Part shown: positions 1-7,305 of the stretch, piece after piece
Numbering within the stretch: the stretch's first letter is position 1
How the letters are laid out: each line of letters begins with the position of its first letter
NCBI GenBank assembly: GCA_021779005.1
Contig: JAJYBN010000019.1
Span: 1 to 10,718, forward strand
Direction: 5' to 3'
DNA: 10,718 bases
Source: Pseudomonadota bacterium
Lineage (GTDB): Bacteria; Pseudomonadota; Gammaproteobacteria; Natronospirales; REEB76
Notes under the pieces: generated by a model
The model's database searches: none
Told to the model about the DNA's origin: nothing
Seen by the model: the letters and a program-made list of their open reading frames with translations, nothing else
Program-made: the position numbers and the translations under genes

Positions 1-563
1 AGGATCCAATCGAGTTCGTGCATGAAAGCAAGAAATGTCTGGTCAACCAACGTGAGGTGCATCGCCACACTCTGGGATTCAACGAAGCGCTGCGCTCAGC
101 TTTACGCGAGGATCCGGATACCATCCTGGTGGGCGAGATGCGCGACTTGGAGACCATCCGCCTGGCACTTACCGGCGCCGAGACCGGCCATTTGGTGTTT
201 GCGACCTTACACACCAGCTCGGCTGCCAAGACCATCGACCGTGTGGTGGACGTATTCCCTGCTGCCGAGAAAGACATGGTGCGCTCCATGCTTTCGGAAT
301 CATTGCGCGCGGTGATCTCACAATCGCTGTGCAAGAAGGTCGGCGGAGGGCGCATGGCAGTGCATGAGATCATGCTCGGCACACCCGCCATACGCAACCT
401 GATCCGTGAGAACAAAATCGCGCAGATGTATTCTGCCATCCAGACCGGGCAGGCATCGGGCATGCAGACGCTCGATCAGAATCTCACGGATTTTGTGCGC
501 AAGGGAATGATCACCAAGGATGAGGCCCGCGTGTATGCGGTCAACAAAGACTCTTTCATCTGA
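1..563 (+). CDS. pilT: Type IV pilus retraction ATPase PilT (3' part only)
   Basis: This is the C-terminal half of PilT, the cytoplasmic hexameric ATPase that powers pilus retraction and twitching motility. The 5' end lies outside the window. The reading frame enters at base 3 and the first residues are DPIEFVH, the end of the Asp box, so Walker A is missing. Visible motifs are the Walker B-type GEMRD (132-146), the His box AETGHLVFATLHTSS with both histidines, and AIRNLIRENK (387-416), a C-terminal signature that separates PilT from PilU. The visible 186 residues match the second half of a protein usually near 344 residues. The stop is at 561-563, followed 22 bases later by pilU, as in Pseudomonas. 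Identity is very secure; only the missing start limits the entry. Confidence 0.96.
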   Translation, partial: DPIEFVHESKKCLVNQREVHRHTLGFNEALRSALREDPDTILVGEMRDLETIRLALTGAETGHLVFATLHTSSAAKTIDRVVDVFPAAEKDMVRSMLSESLRAVISQSLCKKVGGGRMAVHEIMLGTPAIRNLIRENKIAQMYSAIQTGQASGMQTLDQNLTDFVRKGMITKDEARVYAVNKDSFI

Positions 564-575
564 ATAAGGCTCCAC

Positions 576-579
576 GGAG
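576..579 (+). promoter_or_regulatory. Ribosome binding site of pilU
   Basis: GGAG lies six bases before the ATG at 586, inside the short pilT-pilU gap. It supports that start and suggests that pilU is translated from the same message as pilT. Confidence 0.6.
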
Positions 580-585
580 CAGGCA

Positions 586-1743
586 ATGGAAAAAGATCAA
601 GCAATCAAATTCATCCAGGATCTGCTGCGGTCCATGGTCTCGCGCAAGGCTTCGGATTTGTTTATCACCGCGGGCTTCCCACCCGCCATCAAGGTGGATG
701 GACAAATTACAGCCGCCACCGACAAACCCCTGACCGCAGAGCAGGCTGGCTTGCTGGTGCGCGCCATCATGAATGACCGCCAGACCAAGGAATTCGATTC
801 CACCAAGGAATGCCAGTTCGCCATCAGCCCGCCGGGCATTGGGCGCTTCCGCGTCAGCGCCTTCGTGCAACAGGGGCGCATGGGCGCCGTATTGCGCACC
901 CTGAATACAGAGATTCCCGATTTCGACAAACTGGGCCTGCCGCAGATCCTCAAAGACGTGGTCATGGCCAAGCGTGGCATCGTGATTTTCGTGGGCGCCA
1001 CCGGTTCGGGTAAATCCACCTCCATCGCCTCGATGATTGGGCACCGCAACAAGAATTCCAAGGACCATATCGTCACCATCGAAGACCCCATCGAATTCGT
1101 GCATCCACATATCAATTGCGTCATCACCCAGCGTGAGATCGGTGTAGATACTGATTCTTGGGACGTGGCCCTCAAGAACACACTGCGCCAGGCGCCGGAC
1201 GTGATATTCATCGGCGAGATACGCGATCGCAATACCATGGATTACGCCGTGGCCTTCGCCGAGACCGGACACCTGGTGCTTTCTACATTGCATGCCAACA
1301 GCACCAACCAGGCGCTCGACCGCATCATCAACTTCTTTCCCCCGGAGCGCCGCCAGCAATTACTCATGGACCTGTCGCTCAATATCCGCGCGCTGATATC
1401 ACAGCGCCTGGTTAGAAAGCAGGGTGGCAAGGGACGCATACCCGCTGTGGAGATCATGCTCAACTCGCCATTGATTTCGGACCTGATCTTCAAAGCCGAA
1501 GTATCCCAGATCAAGGAGATCATGGCGAAATCCACGCAGCTCGGGATGCAGACCTTCGATCAGTCATTGTTTGAACTCTTCGAGCAGGGCCTTATTAGTT
1601 ATGAGGATACGATCCGCAATGCCGATTCACAGAACGAGTTGCGGTTGCGTATCAAACTGGAAAGCAAGCGGGACAAGCGCGCGCTGGATGAGGGGATAGA
1701 AGAGTTGCGCGTTGTGGATCAGGGCCAGGGCAGGAAATTCTGA
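586..1743 (+). CDS. pilU: Type IV pilus retraction ATPase PilU
   Basis: PilU is the accessory retraction ATPase that works with PilT to pull back type IV pili under load. The protein has 385 residues, close to the roughly 382 of P. aeruginosa PilU. It begins with the PAS-like N-terminal domain (RKASDLFITAG near residues 20-30) and continues with Walker A GATGSGKST (137-145), the Asp box EDPIEFVH from 166, the Walker B region VIFIGEIRD (206-214, catalytic Glu211), and the His box AETGHLV with His229 and His236. The C-terminal stretch after NADSQNELRLRIKLES (about residue 345 onward) is charged and is typical of PilU but absent from PilT. All catalytic elements are intact. It follows pilT by 22 bases and precedes a third paralogue by 42 bases, so the three probably form one transcription unit. 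Confidence 0.96.
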   Translation: MEKDQAIKFIQDLLRSMVSRKASDLFITAGFPPAIKVDGQITAATDKPLTAEQAGLLVRAIMNDRQTKEFDSTKECQFAISPPGIGRFRVSAFVQQGRMGAVLRTLNTEIPDFDKLGLPQILKDVVMAKRGIVIFVGATGSGKSTSIASMIGHRNKNSKDHIVTIEDPIEFVHPHINCVITQREIGVDTDSWDVALKNTLRQAPDVIFIGEIRDRNTMDYAVAFAETGHLVLSTLHANSTNQALDRIINFFPPERRQQLLMDLSLNIRALISQRLVRKQGGKGRIPAVEIMLNSPLISDLIFKAEVSQIKEIMAKSTQLGMQTFDQSLFELFEQGLISYEDTIRNADSQNELRLRIKLESKRDKRALDEGIEELRVVDQGQGRKF

Positions 1744-1785
1744 TTAGTCCTGTTGCCGACAAAAAATAGCTAACGCGGACAACCA

Positions 1786-2841
1786 ATGGATCTCAACCCA
1801 TACCTCAAACTCATGGTCGAAAAGAAGGCCTCGGACCTGTATTTCACCAGTGATGCTCCGGTGAAGATCAAGATCGAGGGCCGCCAGATGCCGGTAGGAA
1901 AAACTGTGCTGACCGCCGATATGGTCAGGGAAGCCGCCTACGGAATCATGAACGAGAAACAGTCGCGCTCCTTCGAGGTCAAGCACGAATCAGATTTCGC
2001 CATCGCTGAGGAAGGTGTCGGGCGCTTCCGCGTCAACGTATTCCTGCAGCGCGGCCAGGTGGCCATGGTACTGCGCTACATTCCCTCCGAGGTACCGCAG
2101 CTTTCGGAACTAGGGCTGCCTGAAGTGCTCAAAGAACTCATCATGCACAAACGTGGGCTGCTGCTGGTGGTGGGCGCCACCGGCTCGGGCAAGTCCACAA
2201 CCATCGCCGCCATGATGCGGCATCGCAACGAGAATGAAGCTTCACATATCCTCACCATTGAGGATCCCATCGAATACAATCATCCCAACTCCCTATCGAT
2301 TATCAACCAGCGGGAAATCGGTCAGGACACGCTGTCGTACGCGAATGCCCTCAAGCAATCCTTGCGCGAGGCACCAGATATCGTCGTCATCGGTGAGTGC
2401 CGCGATCGGGAAACAATGGAAGCTTCTATCCAGCTGGCGGGCACTGGCCAGCTCGCGATCTCCACGTTGCATGCCAATAATGCACACCAGACCATGGATC
2501 GCATCATCAATATGTTTCCTGAGCAGATGCACAAGCAGCTGCTCATGGACCTGTCCATCAACTTGCGCGCCATCGTGTCGCAGCGCCTGGTGATGGGCAA
2601 GAACGGTAGGCGGCTGGCGGCGGTGGAGATTATGATCAATACGCCGCATATCGCCGACCTGATTCTCAAGGGGCAGATAGACCGTATCCGCGAAGCCATG
2701 GAAGAAAGCTCCGAGCCCGGCATGCAATCCTTCGATGAGGCCCTACACCGCCTTTACCGGGATAATCGGATCACGCTTGAAGAAGCCTTGCGCTATGCCG
2801 ATTCACGCGCCAACTTGGAGGCCAAGATCAATTTCGGCTAA
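1786..2841 (+). CDS. Third tandem PilT/PilU-family pilus ATPase
   Basis: This is a 351-residue paralogue of PilT and PilU, and in sequence it is nearer to PilU: it opens LMVEKKASDLYFTSD and ends ALRYADSRANLEAKI. It lacks the charged PilU tail and the PilT signature AIRNLIREXK. Walker A GATGSGKST (130-138), Asp box EDPIEY from 159 and the Walker B glutamate (Glu204 in GECRD) are present, so nucleotide hydrolysis is plausible. Two things differ: GE(M/I)RD has become GECRD (Cys205), and the His box AETGH has become AGTGQ (Gly219, Gln222), while His229 in TLHAN is kept. By position, Gln222 takes the place of a His conserved in PilT and PilU. No strong ribosome binding site precedes the ATG. The gene probably encodes a retraction accessory or modulator co-transcribed with pilTU. 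Family membership is certain; the specific role is inferred. Confidence 0.9.
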   Translation: MDLNPYLKLMVEKKASDLYFTSDAPVKIKIEGRQMPVGKTVLTADMVREAAYGIMNEKQSRSFEVKHESDFAIAEEGVGRFRVNVFLQRGQVAMVLRYIPSEVPQLSELGLPEVLKELIMHKRGLLLVVGATGSGKSTTIAAMMRHRNENEASHILTIEDPIEYNHPNSLSIINQREIGQDTLSYANALKQSLREAPDIVVIGECRDRETMEASIQLAGTGQLAISTLHANNAHQTMDRIINMFPEQMHKQLLMDLSINLRAIVSQRLVMGKNGRRLAAVEIMINTPHIADLILKGQIDRIREAMEESSEPGMQSFDEALHRLYRDNRITLEEALRYADSRANLEAKINFG

Positions 2842-2874
2842 TCAATGGCAACTGATAATACGGGTGGCGATGAG

Positions 2875-2882
2875 AGGGGGAG
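2875..2882 (+). promoter_or_regulatory. Ribosome binding site of the S9 peptidase gene
   Basis: The purine run AGGGGGAG ends three bases before the ATG at 2886. It is the strongest Shine-Dalgarno-like site in this part of the window and fixes the start just before a clear signal peptide. Confidence 0.55.
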
Positions 2883-2885
2883 CGC

Positions 2886-4910
2886 ATGAGCAATCCAAAA
2901 CGCGTAATAATCTGCTTGGTAATGTTGCTGGCTGCTATCTTTTTAAACAGCACTCAGGCAGCGCCGCCCATCCCACCGACTGTGCAGACGTTCTTTTCTT
3001 ATGCACAAATATCTGGAGTTCAGATATCCCCGGACGGCAGTTACATCGCCATATTAGTAGCCGACAAAACCGGTGAGGACCGCAAGGGCATGGCCATTAT
3101 GGATCTCAAGGATCACTCCATCACCGCGAGTTTCAAAACGATTGGCGATCAGGTGATTTACCGGTACTGGTGGGCCAATAAAGAACGCGTACTGATAGCC
3201 ACGGCGACCCAGACTGGCAGCCTGGATAGCCCCATCCCTGATGGACGCCTGTACGGCATCAATGTGGACGCTTCCCAGCTTGAGATGCTTTTAGGTAATG
3301 CGCCGAGTGCTTCACAACAGTTCACGCGTATCCGTGCCCAGCATGAGACCCATTATTTTTGGCGCATGCTGTATATCCCGCCGGAGGATGCCAAACAGGT
3401 TATCGTGGAATCCTATACGGGTCCACATCAACCGGAACAGGCGTATTCCTTGAATATTTATGATGGGACATTGAGAAACGTAGCCCACTCCCCCGCCATC
3501 GATGGTGAACTGTTTGTTGACAATAACGGCGCTGTGCGCATGGCTACGGGATCAAATGGACTGACAGGGGTGCCACAGTTTTTTTACCGTGAATCTGGAG
3601 ACAGTCTGGATTGGAAAGATTTGAGTTCGCTTATGGTTAAAGGTGATTCAGCTGATTCTGAATTGACACCTCTTGGATTTACTGCGGATAACAAGGATAT
3701 TTATTGGATTGGACACACGCCTTCGCCTTCCTTGACACTGGGTTTATACACGCTAGATCCTGAAACGCTTAAAACAACGCTATTGTTTGGCGATCCTGAC
3801 TTCGATGTGAACAACATGATCTGGTCATTGGAGTGGCAAAAGTCACGGCACATCATTGCCGTCACGACCATGCCGGGATTGCCAGCACTGCATATTCTTG
3901 ACAGCGATGCCCCCGAATCAGGCTATCTGGCGTCGCTTTATGACGCGTTTCCAGGTCAGGTTGTGGACGTCACCAGTAATACACGAGATGGTTCGCAACT
4001 GGTGATTTTTGTACACAGCGACCGCAATCCCGGCTCTTACTACCTTTTCAATACCAAGGACAACAAGGTCGCGCTGCTGTTCAATCTTTTGCCGGATATC
4101 GATCCGCAAAAGATGGCCAACATGCGGCCGGTAGTGTTCAAGGCGAGAGACGGCGTCGCATTGCATGGTTATCTGACACTGCCTTTGGGCAGTAATGGTA
4201 AGAATCTGCCTCTGATTATCAATCCTCACGGTGGGCCACATGGCATCCGCGATGAGTGGGGATGGGATCCAGAGGTACAGTTTTTCGCAAGTCACGGTTA
4301 TGCGGTACTACAGGTCAACTATCGCGGTTCCGGCGGCTATGGAATGCAATTCCAGGACATGGGCTACCGGCATTGGGGCACATCTATGCAGGATGACCTT
4401 GCCGATGCCGTGCACTGGGCGGTCGGGCAGGGTGTTGCCGATCCCAAGCGCATTTGCATCTACGGTGCAAGCTACGGCGGTTATGCGGCCGTGGAAAATG
4501 TTATCCGCTATCCCGACCTATACAAATGTGCTGTTGGTTATGTGGGCGTATATGATTTAACGCTGTTGGCACATCATGGTGATATTCATCATTTTGCGAG
4601 TGGTCAGCGCTATCTTGATATAGCACTGGGCGATGACGATGCCGAGCTTGAGAAATATTCACCCGCCTACAATGCCGACAAGATTAAAACGCCGCTGTTT
4701 ATCGTGTATGGCGGAGCAGACATGCGTGTCGTGCCGGAGAATGCCAAGGAACTGATGTCGGCTCTGGACAAGGCCAGCATAAAATACGAAATGATGTATG
4801 AACCGAATGAAGGTCACGGCTTCGCCAAACCGGAACATCGATTCGAACTTTACACACGCATGTTGCAGTTCTTCGATAAATATATCGGTCCGGATGCCGT
4901 TAAGCACTGA
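2886..4910 (+). CDS. Secreted S9-family (prolyl oligopeptidase-like) serine peptidase
   Basis: This 674-residue protein is probably an exported serine peptidase that cleaves oligopeptides in the periplasm. Residues 1-25 look like a Sec signal peptide: a basic start (MSNPKR), a hydrophobic core, and AQA before a likely cleavage site. Residues of about 30-410 fit a beta-propeller; SPDGSYIA near 48 is a WD40/TolB-like blade motif. The alpha/beta-hydrolase domain follows, with NPHGGPHG forming the oxyanion region, nucleophile Ser529 in GASYGG, Asp612 in YGGADMRVVP, and His644 in NEGHGF, so the triad is complete. The substrate cannot be read from sequence; dipeptidyl- or acylaminoacyl-peptidase activity are the family alternatives. 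It lies 44 bases after the third pilus ATPase, but has its own strong ribosome site. The stretch 3601-3720 is 40% GC by my count, well below its neighbours, whereas the catalytic part is GC-rich. Confidence 0.92.
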   Translation: MSNPKRVIICLVMLLAAIFLNSTQAAPPIPPTVQTFFSYAQISGVQISPDGSYIAILVADKTGEDRKGMAIMDLKDHSITASFKTIGDQVIYRYWWANKERVLIATATQTGSLDSPIPDGRLYGINVDASQLEMLLGNAPSASQQFTRIRAQHETHYFWRMLYIPPEDAKQVIVESYTGPHQPEQAYSLNIYDGTLRNVAHSPAIDGELFVDNNGAVRMATGSNGLTGVPQFFYRESGDSLDWKDLSSLMVKGDSADSELTPLGFTADNKDIYWIGHTPSPSLTLGLYTLDPETLKTTLLFGDPDFDVNNMIWSLEWQKSRHIIAVTTMPGLPALHILDSDAPESGYLASLYDAFPGQVVDVTSNTRDGSQLVIFVHSDRNPGSYYLFNTKDNKVALLFNLLPDIDPQKMANMRPVVFKARDGVALHGYLTLPLGSNGKNLPLIINPHGGPHGIRDEWGWDPEVQFFASHGYAVLQVNYRGSGGYGMQFQDMGYRHWGTSMQDDLADAVHWAVGQGVADPKRICIYGASYGGYAAVENVIRYPDLYKCAVGYVGVYDLTLLAHHGDIHHFASGQRYLDIALGDDDAELEKYSPAYNADKIKTPLFIVYGGADMRVVPENAKELMSALDKASIKYEMMYEPNEGHGFAKPEHRFELYTRMLQFFDKYIGPDAVKH

Positions 4911-4933
4911 TTGAGTTGATGTGATAACAAGCA

Positions 4934-4951
4934 GGGCGCCATGAGGCGCCC
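4934..4951. terminator. Hairpin between convergent genes, probable terminator
   Basis: A perfect 7-base stem GGGCGCC / GGCGCCC with the four-base loop ATGA lies in the 68-base gap between the ends of the S9 peptidase gene (+) and the pyrK-like gene (-). There is no clean T-run on either side (only a weak TTGTTAT on the - strand). A bidirectional terminator is the best reading from position, but the sequence alone does not prove intrinsic termination. Confidence 0.55.
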
Positions 4952-4978
4952 AGCGTGATTGAATAGAACAGTCGCGAT

Positions 4979-5890
4979 TCAGCCAGTTGGAAATATACTG
5001 GTACCGTCGAACACCGGTCCATCGACACACACACGCTTCATGGCAGGGCCGTCGGAAGTGTGCACTTCCACCGCGCAGCCGGCGCAGCCGCCCACGGCGC
5101 AAGCCATGAATTCCTCCAGCGACACCTGGCTGGGTATACCAAATTCCTGGGCCAGATGAGCGGTGGCCTTGAGCATGGGTGTGGGGCCGCAGGCGAAGAT
5201 CTCCACTTCATGCAGGGCCTTTCTATCCAGGGATTCAAGCCAGCGGCGTGCCAGGTCGGATACATAGCCGTCGTAACAGCCGGGATAACCCTGCTGGCTG
5301 GCGAGGCGGCTGGGGATGTTCCAGTCCTCCATGAGCGGCATGCAGCCGATGACGCCACCCGGCATTCCGGGCAGCAGGATAGTGGAGGGGCGCGTCTTGA
5401 AGGGGAAAGGGACTTCCGAACCCATGAGCACCAGGGGTTTCCACTGCGCGCGCTTGTCCTGTCGTACCGCATCGGCGAGAAAGATCATGGGCGGGATACC
5501 CACGCCGCCTCCGATCAACAACGGCCGTGACTTGTTGGGATGCAGCACGAAGGGCTGGCCGATGGGGCCCAGGCTGCTTACCACATCGCCACGCCGGCGC
5601 TGCGAAAGGAGCCGGCTGCCTTCACCTACAACTTTATAGAGGCATTCGATCCAGCCTTCATGGCGCGAGATCCGCATGATGGACATGGGTCGGCGCATCG
5701 GCAGCGCCGCATCGCACGTGAGGTGGATGAAATTGCCGGGCAATGCACGGGCGGCGCACTCGGGTGACTTGAGGCGCAACACGAATTGCTGACCAGGAAA
5801 TTGTTGCTGCTCCAGAACTTCTGCAGCTTCCAGAAAGATTGTACCGCGGTGTGGTTTAGCGGGTGTGCTGTTTCCGGTTGCGGTACTCAT
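4979..5890 (-). CDS. PyrK-like FAD/[2Fe-2S] electron-transfer protein
   Basis: A 303-residue protein of the ferredoxin-reductase family most like PyrK, the subunit that lets class 1B dihydroorotate dehydrogenase pass electrons to NAD. The FAD-binding RPMS (67-70), the nucleotide-binding GGGVGIPP (127-134) and CGPTPM (234-239) are present. The C-terminal cysteines Cys264, Cys269, Cys272 and Cys288 (C-X4-C-X2-C-X15-C) match the PyrK iron-sulfur site, and KRVCVDGPVFDG is a strong PyrK signature. It is longer than typical PyrK (about 250-265 residues), with extra sequence between the two nucleotide-binding motifs. Its ATG lies 21 bases after the pyrB stop, so the two are probably co-transcribed, which fits a role in pyrimidine synthesis. 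No pyrD lies in the window, and gammaproteobacteria usually use quinone-linked PyrD, so the partner is unknown; another redox role remains possible. Confidence 0.85.
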   Translation of the reverse strand: MSTATGNSTPAKPHRGTIFLEAAEVLEQQQFPGQQFVLRLKSPECAARALPGNFIHLTCDAALPMRRPMSIMRISRHEGWIECLYKVVGEGSRLLSQRRRGDVVSSLGPIGQPFVLHPNKSRPLLIGGGVGIPPMIFLADAVRQDKRAQWKPLVLMGSEVPFPFKTRPSTILLPGMPGGVIGCMPLMEDWNIPSRLASQQGYPGCYDGYVSDLARRWLESLDRKALHEVEIFACGPTPMLKATAHLAQEFGIPSQVSLEEFMACAVGGCAGCAVEVHTSDGPAMKRVCVDGPVFDGTSIFPTG

Positions 5891-5911
5891 GGTGCACTCA
5901 GCAGGTACATA

Positions 5912-6850
5912 TTATTTGCCCATCAATGTCGCCATCACGGCCATGCGCACGGCGACACCGTTGGCCACTTGCTCACGGACGACAGAGCGTGGACCGTCGG
6001 CGACCTCGGAAGTGATCTCAACGCCACGATTCATGGGTCCCGGGTGCATCACCAGCACATCTGGCTTTGCAAACTTAATACGTGTGATGTCGAGTCCATA
6101 GCGGCGTGCGTACTCGCGTTCATCCGGGATGAGACCCGACCGCATGCGTTCCTTCTGGATACGCAGCATCATGATGACATCAGCACCTTCGAGCGCCTTG
6201 TCCAGGTTGGTGAATTTTTCCCCGGACAGGTCGTCTGGCAACAGTTCGGCAGGACCAGCCAAGCGGATATTCTGCGTTCCGAGTATCGTTAGGGCATGTA
6301 TAGCAGAGCGTGCTACTCGTGAATGGCGGATGTCGCCTACGATTACGACTGATAACTTCTCGAAGTTCTTCTTGTGCTGACGTATGGTGAGCACATCCAA
6401 TATTCCCTGGGTCGGATGGGATACATGCGCTTCGCCTGCGTTTACGATATGCACGTGGGGTAGTGCGTGTTGCGCCAGATTTTCCATTGCGCCCGTTTCC
6501 TGATGGCGCACCACGAACAGATCCGCATTCATGGCCTCCAGGGTATACAGTGTATCCAGCAGCGATTCGCCCTTGGTGGCGGAGGAGAACGCCATGTCCA
6601 GTGTGATGACCTGGGCCCCGAGTCTTCGCGCCGCCAGCTCAAATGAAGTGCGTGTGCGGGTGCTGGGTTCGAAGAACAGATTGACGATGGTTTTGCCCGC
6701 CAGCAGATCGTACTGGCTGGGCGTCTCGCCGGGATTAACGCGAAATTTTTCTGCACGATCGAGTAATCCGAAGAGGATCTTCTGCGGCAGATCAGCAAGC
6801 GTCAGCAGATGCTGCAGGTGTCCCTTGAGATCGAACTGGTTTTGGTTCAT
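5912..6850 (-). CDS. pyrB: Aspartate carbamoyltransferase catalytic chain
   Basis: PyrB joins carbamoyl phosphate to aspartate, the committed step of pyrimidine synthesis in the cytoplasm. The 312-residue protein carries the carbamoyl-phosphate loop STRTR (63-67, within FFEPSTRTRTSFE), the SSATKGES loop with Lys93, HPTQ with His145, and the aspartate-site motif HPGPMNRGVEI. It is about 20 residues shorter than the 334-residue Pseudomonas enzyme. The start ATG shares four bases (ATGA) with the ruvX stop, so translation is probably coupled. In P. aeruginosa pyrR precedes and a non-catalytic pyrC-like gene follows; here ruvX abuts directly and a pyrK-like gene follows. No PyrI regulatory subunit is visible. 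Whether the enzyme needs a dihydroorotase-like partner cannot be judged from this window. Confidence 0.96.
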   Translation of the reverse strand: MNQNQFDLKGHLQHLLTLADLPQKILFGLLDRAEKFRVNPGETPSQYDLLAGKTIVNLFFEPSTRTRTSFELAARRLGAQVITLDMAFSSATKGESLLDTLYTLEAMNADLFVVRHQETGAMENLAQHALPHVHIVNAGEAHVSHPTQGILDVLTIRQHKKNFEKLSVVIVGDIRHSRVARSAIHALTILGTQNIRLAGPAELLPDDLSGEKFTNLDKALEGADVIMMLRIQKERMRSGLIPDEREYARRYGLDITRIKFAKPDVLVMHPGPMNRGVEITSEVADGPRSVVREQVANGVAVRMAVMATLMGK

Positions 6851-7305
6851 GCAGGCTTCAACGTCGCATGGTTGCTGTGGGTGTGAAACCAGCTTTCCAG
6901 TATCACGCAGGCGGCAGCACAGTCCACGTCCCCGCGTCTGATCCGTCGTCGCCCCTGTTGACGCAATTCCCTGAGGCGCGCTTGCGCTTCATGTGATGAC
7001 AGGCGTTCATCAACAGTATGCACTGGCTGAGGATAACGTTGTGCTAGGTCGCTGGTGAAGCATCGGACGCGGTGGGAAATCTCCTGCTCGCTACCATCCA
7101 TAGTATACGGGAGTCCGACCACCAGCAGATCTGGCCTCCATTCCTGGATGAGTCGGTCGACCGCTAGCCAGTCCGGCTCTCCATCCTGTGCATTGATCAG
7201 TCCCGCAGGTGTGGCACTACCGGTAATACTCTGTCCCACCGCCACGCCGATACGCCGCAAGCCGAAGTCGAAGGCCAGCGCGCTCAGGGCGCCGGCCTCA
7301 GGCAT
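6847..7305 (-). CDS. ruvX: RuvX/YqgF RNase H-like pre-16S rRNA nuclease
   Basis: RuvX (YqgF) is a small RNase H-fold protein linked to 5' maturation of 16S rRNA and annotated as a putative Holliday junction resolvase. The motifs are FDFGLRRIGVAVG with Asp13, VGLPYTMDGSEQ, DERLSS with Glu100, and GDVDCAAACVILES with Asp128, giving the expected acidic active site. I chose the ATG at 7305 (152 residues; the family is usually near 138-155), which overlaps the yqgE stop by eight bases (ATGCCTGA) and has GGGGA about nine bases upstream. An in-frame ATG at 7314 would add three residues. The open frame runs further upstream to 7389, but that stretch lies inside yqgE and does not resemble RuvX. The gene ends in a four-base overlap with pyrB. 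Confidence 0.93.
   Translation of the reverse strand: MPEAGALSALAFDFGLRRIGVAVGQSITGSATPAGLINAQDGEPDWLAVDRLIQEWRPDLLVVGLPYTMDGSEQEISHRVRCFTSDLAQRYPQPVHTVDERLSSHEAQARLRELRQQGRRRIRRGDVDCAAACVILESWFHTHSNHATLKPA

Noticed and set aside
556..1359. Long open frame (267 codons) on the - strand opposite pilU, plus another at 597-1238
   Set aside because: Both lie entirely or almost entirely antisense to pilU, which has full motif support. The translations show no recognisable domain and arise from codon bias on the sense strand.
994..2199. Nucleotide similarity between the Walker A regions of pilU and the third ATPase, as a possible repeat element
   Set aside because: It is explained by paralogy and constraint on the GATGSGKST loop; there are no repeat boundaries.
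5060..5530. Open frame of 156 codons on the + strand opposite the pyrK-like gene
   Set aside because: It is antisense to a gene with clear cofactor motifs and has no ribosome site or domain of its own.
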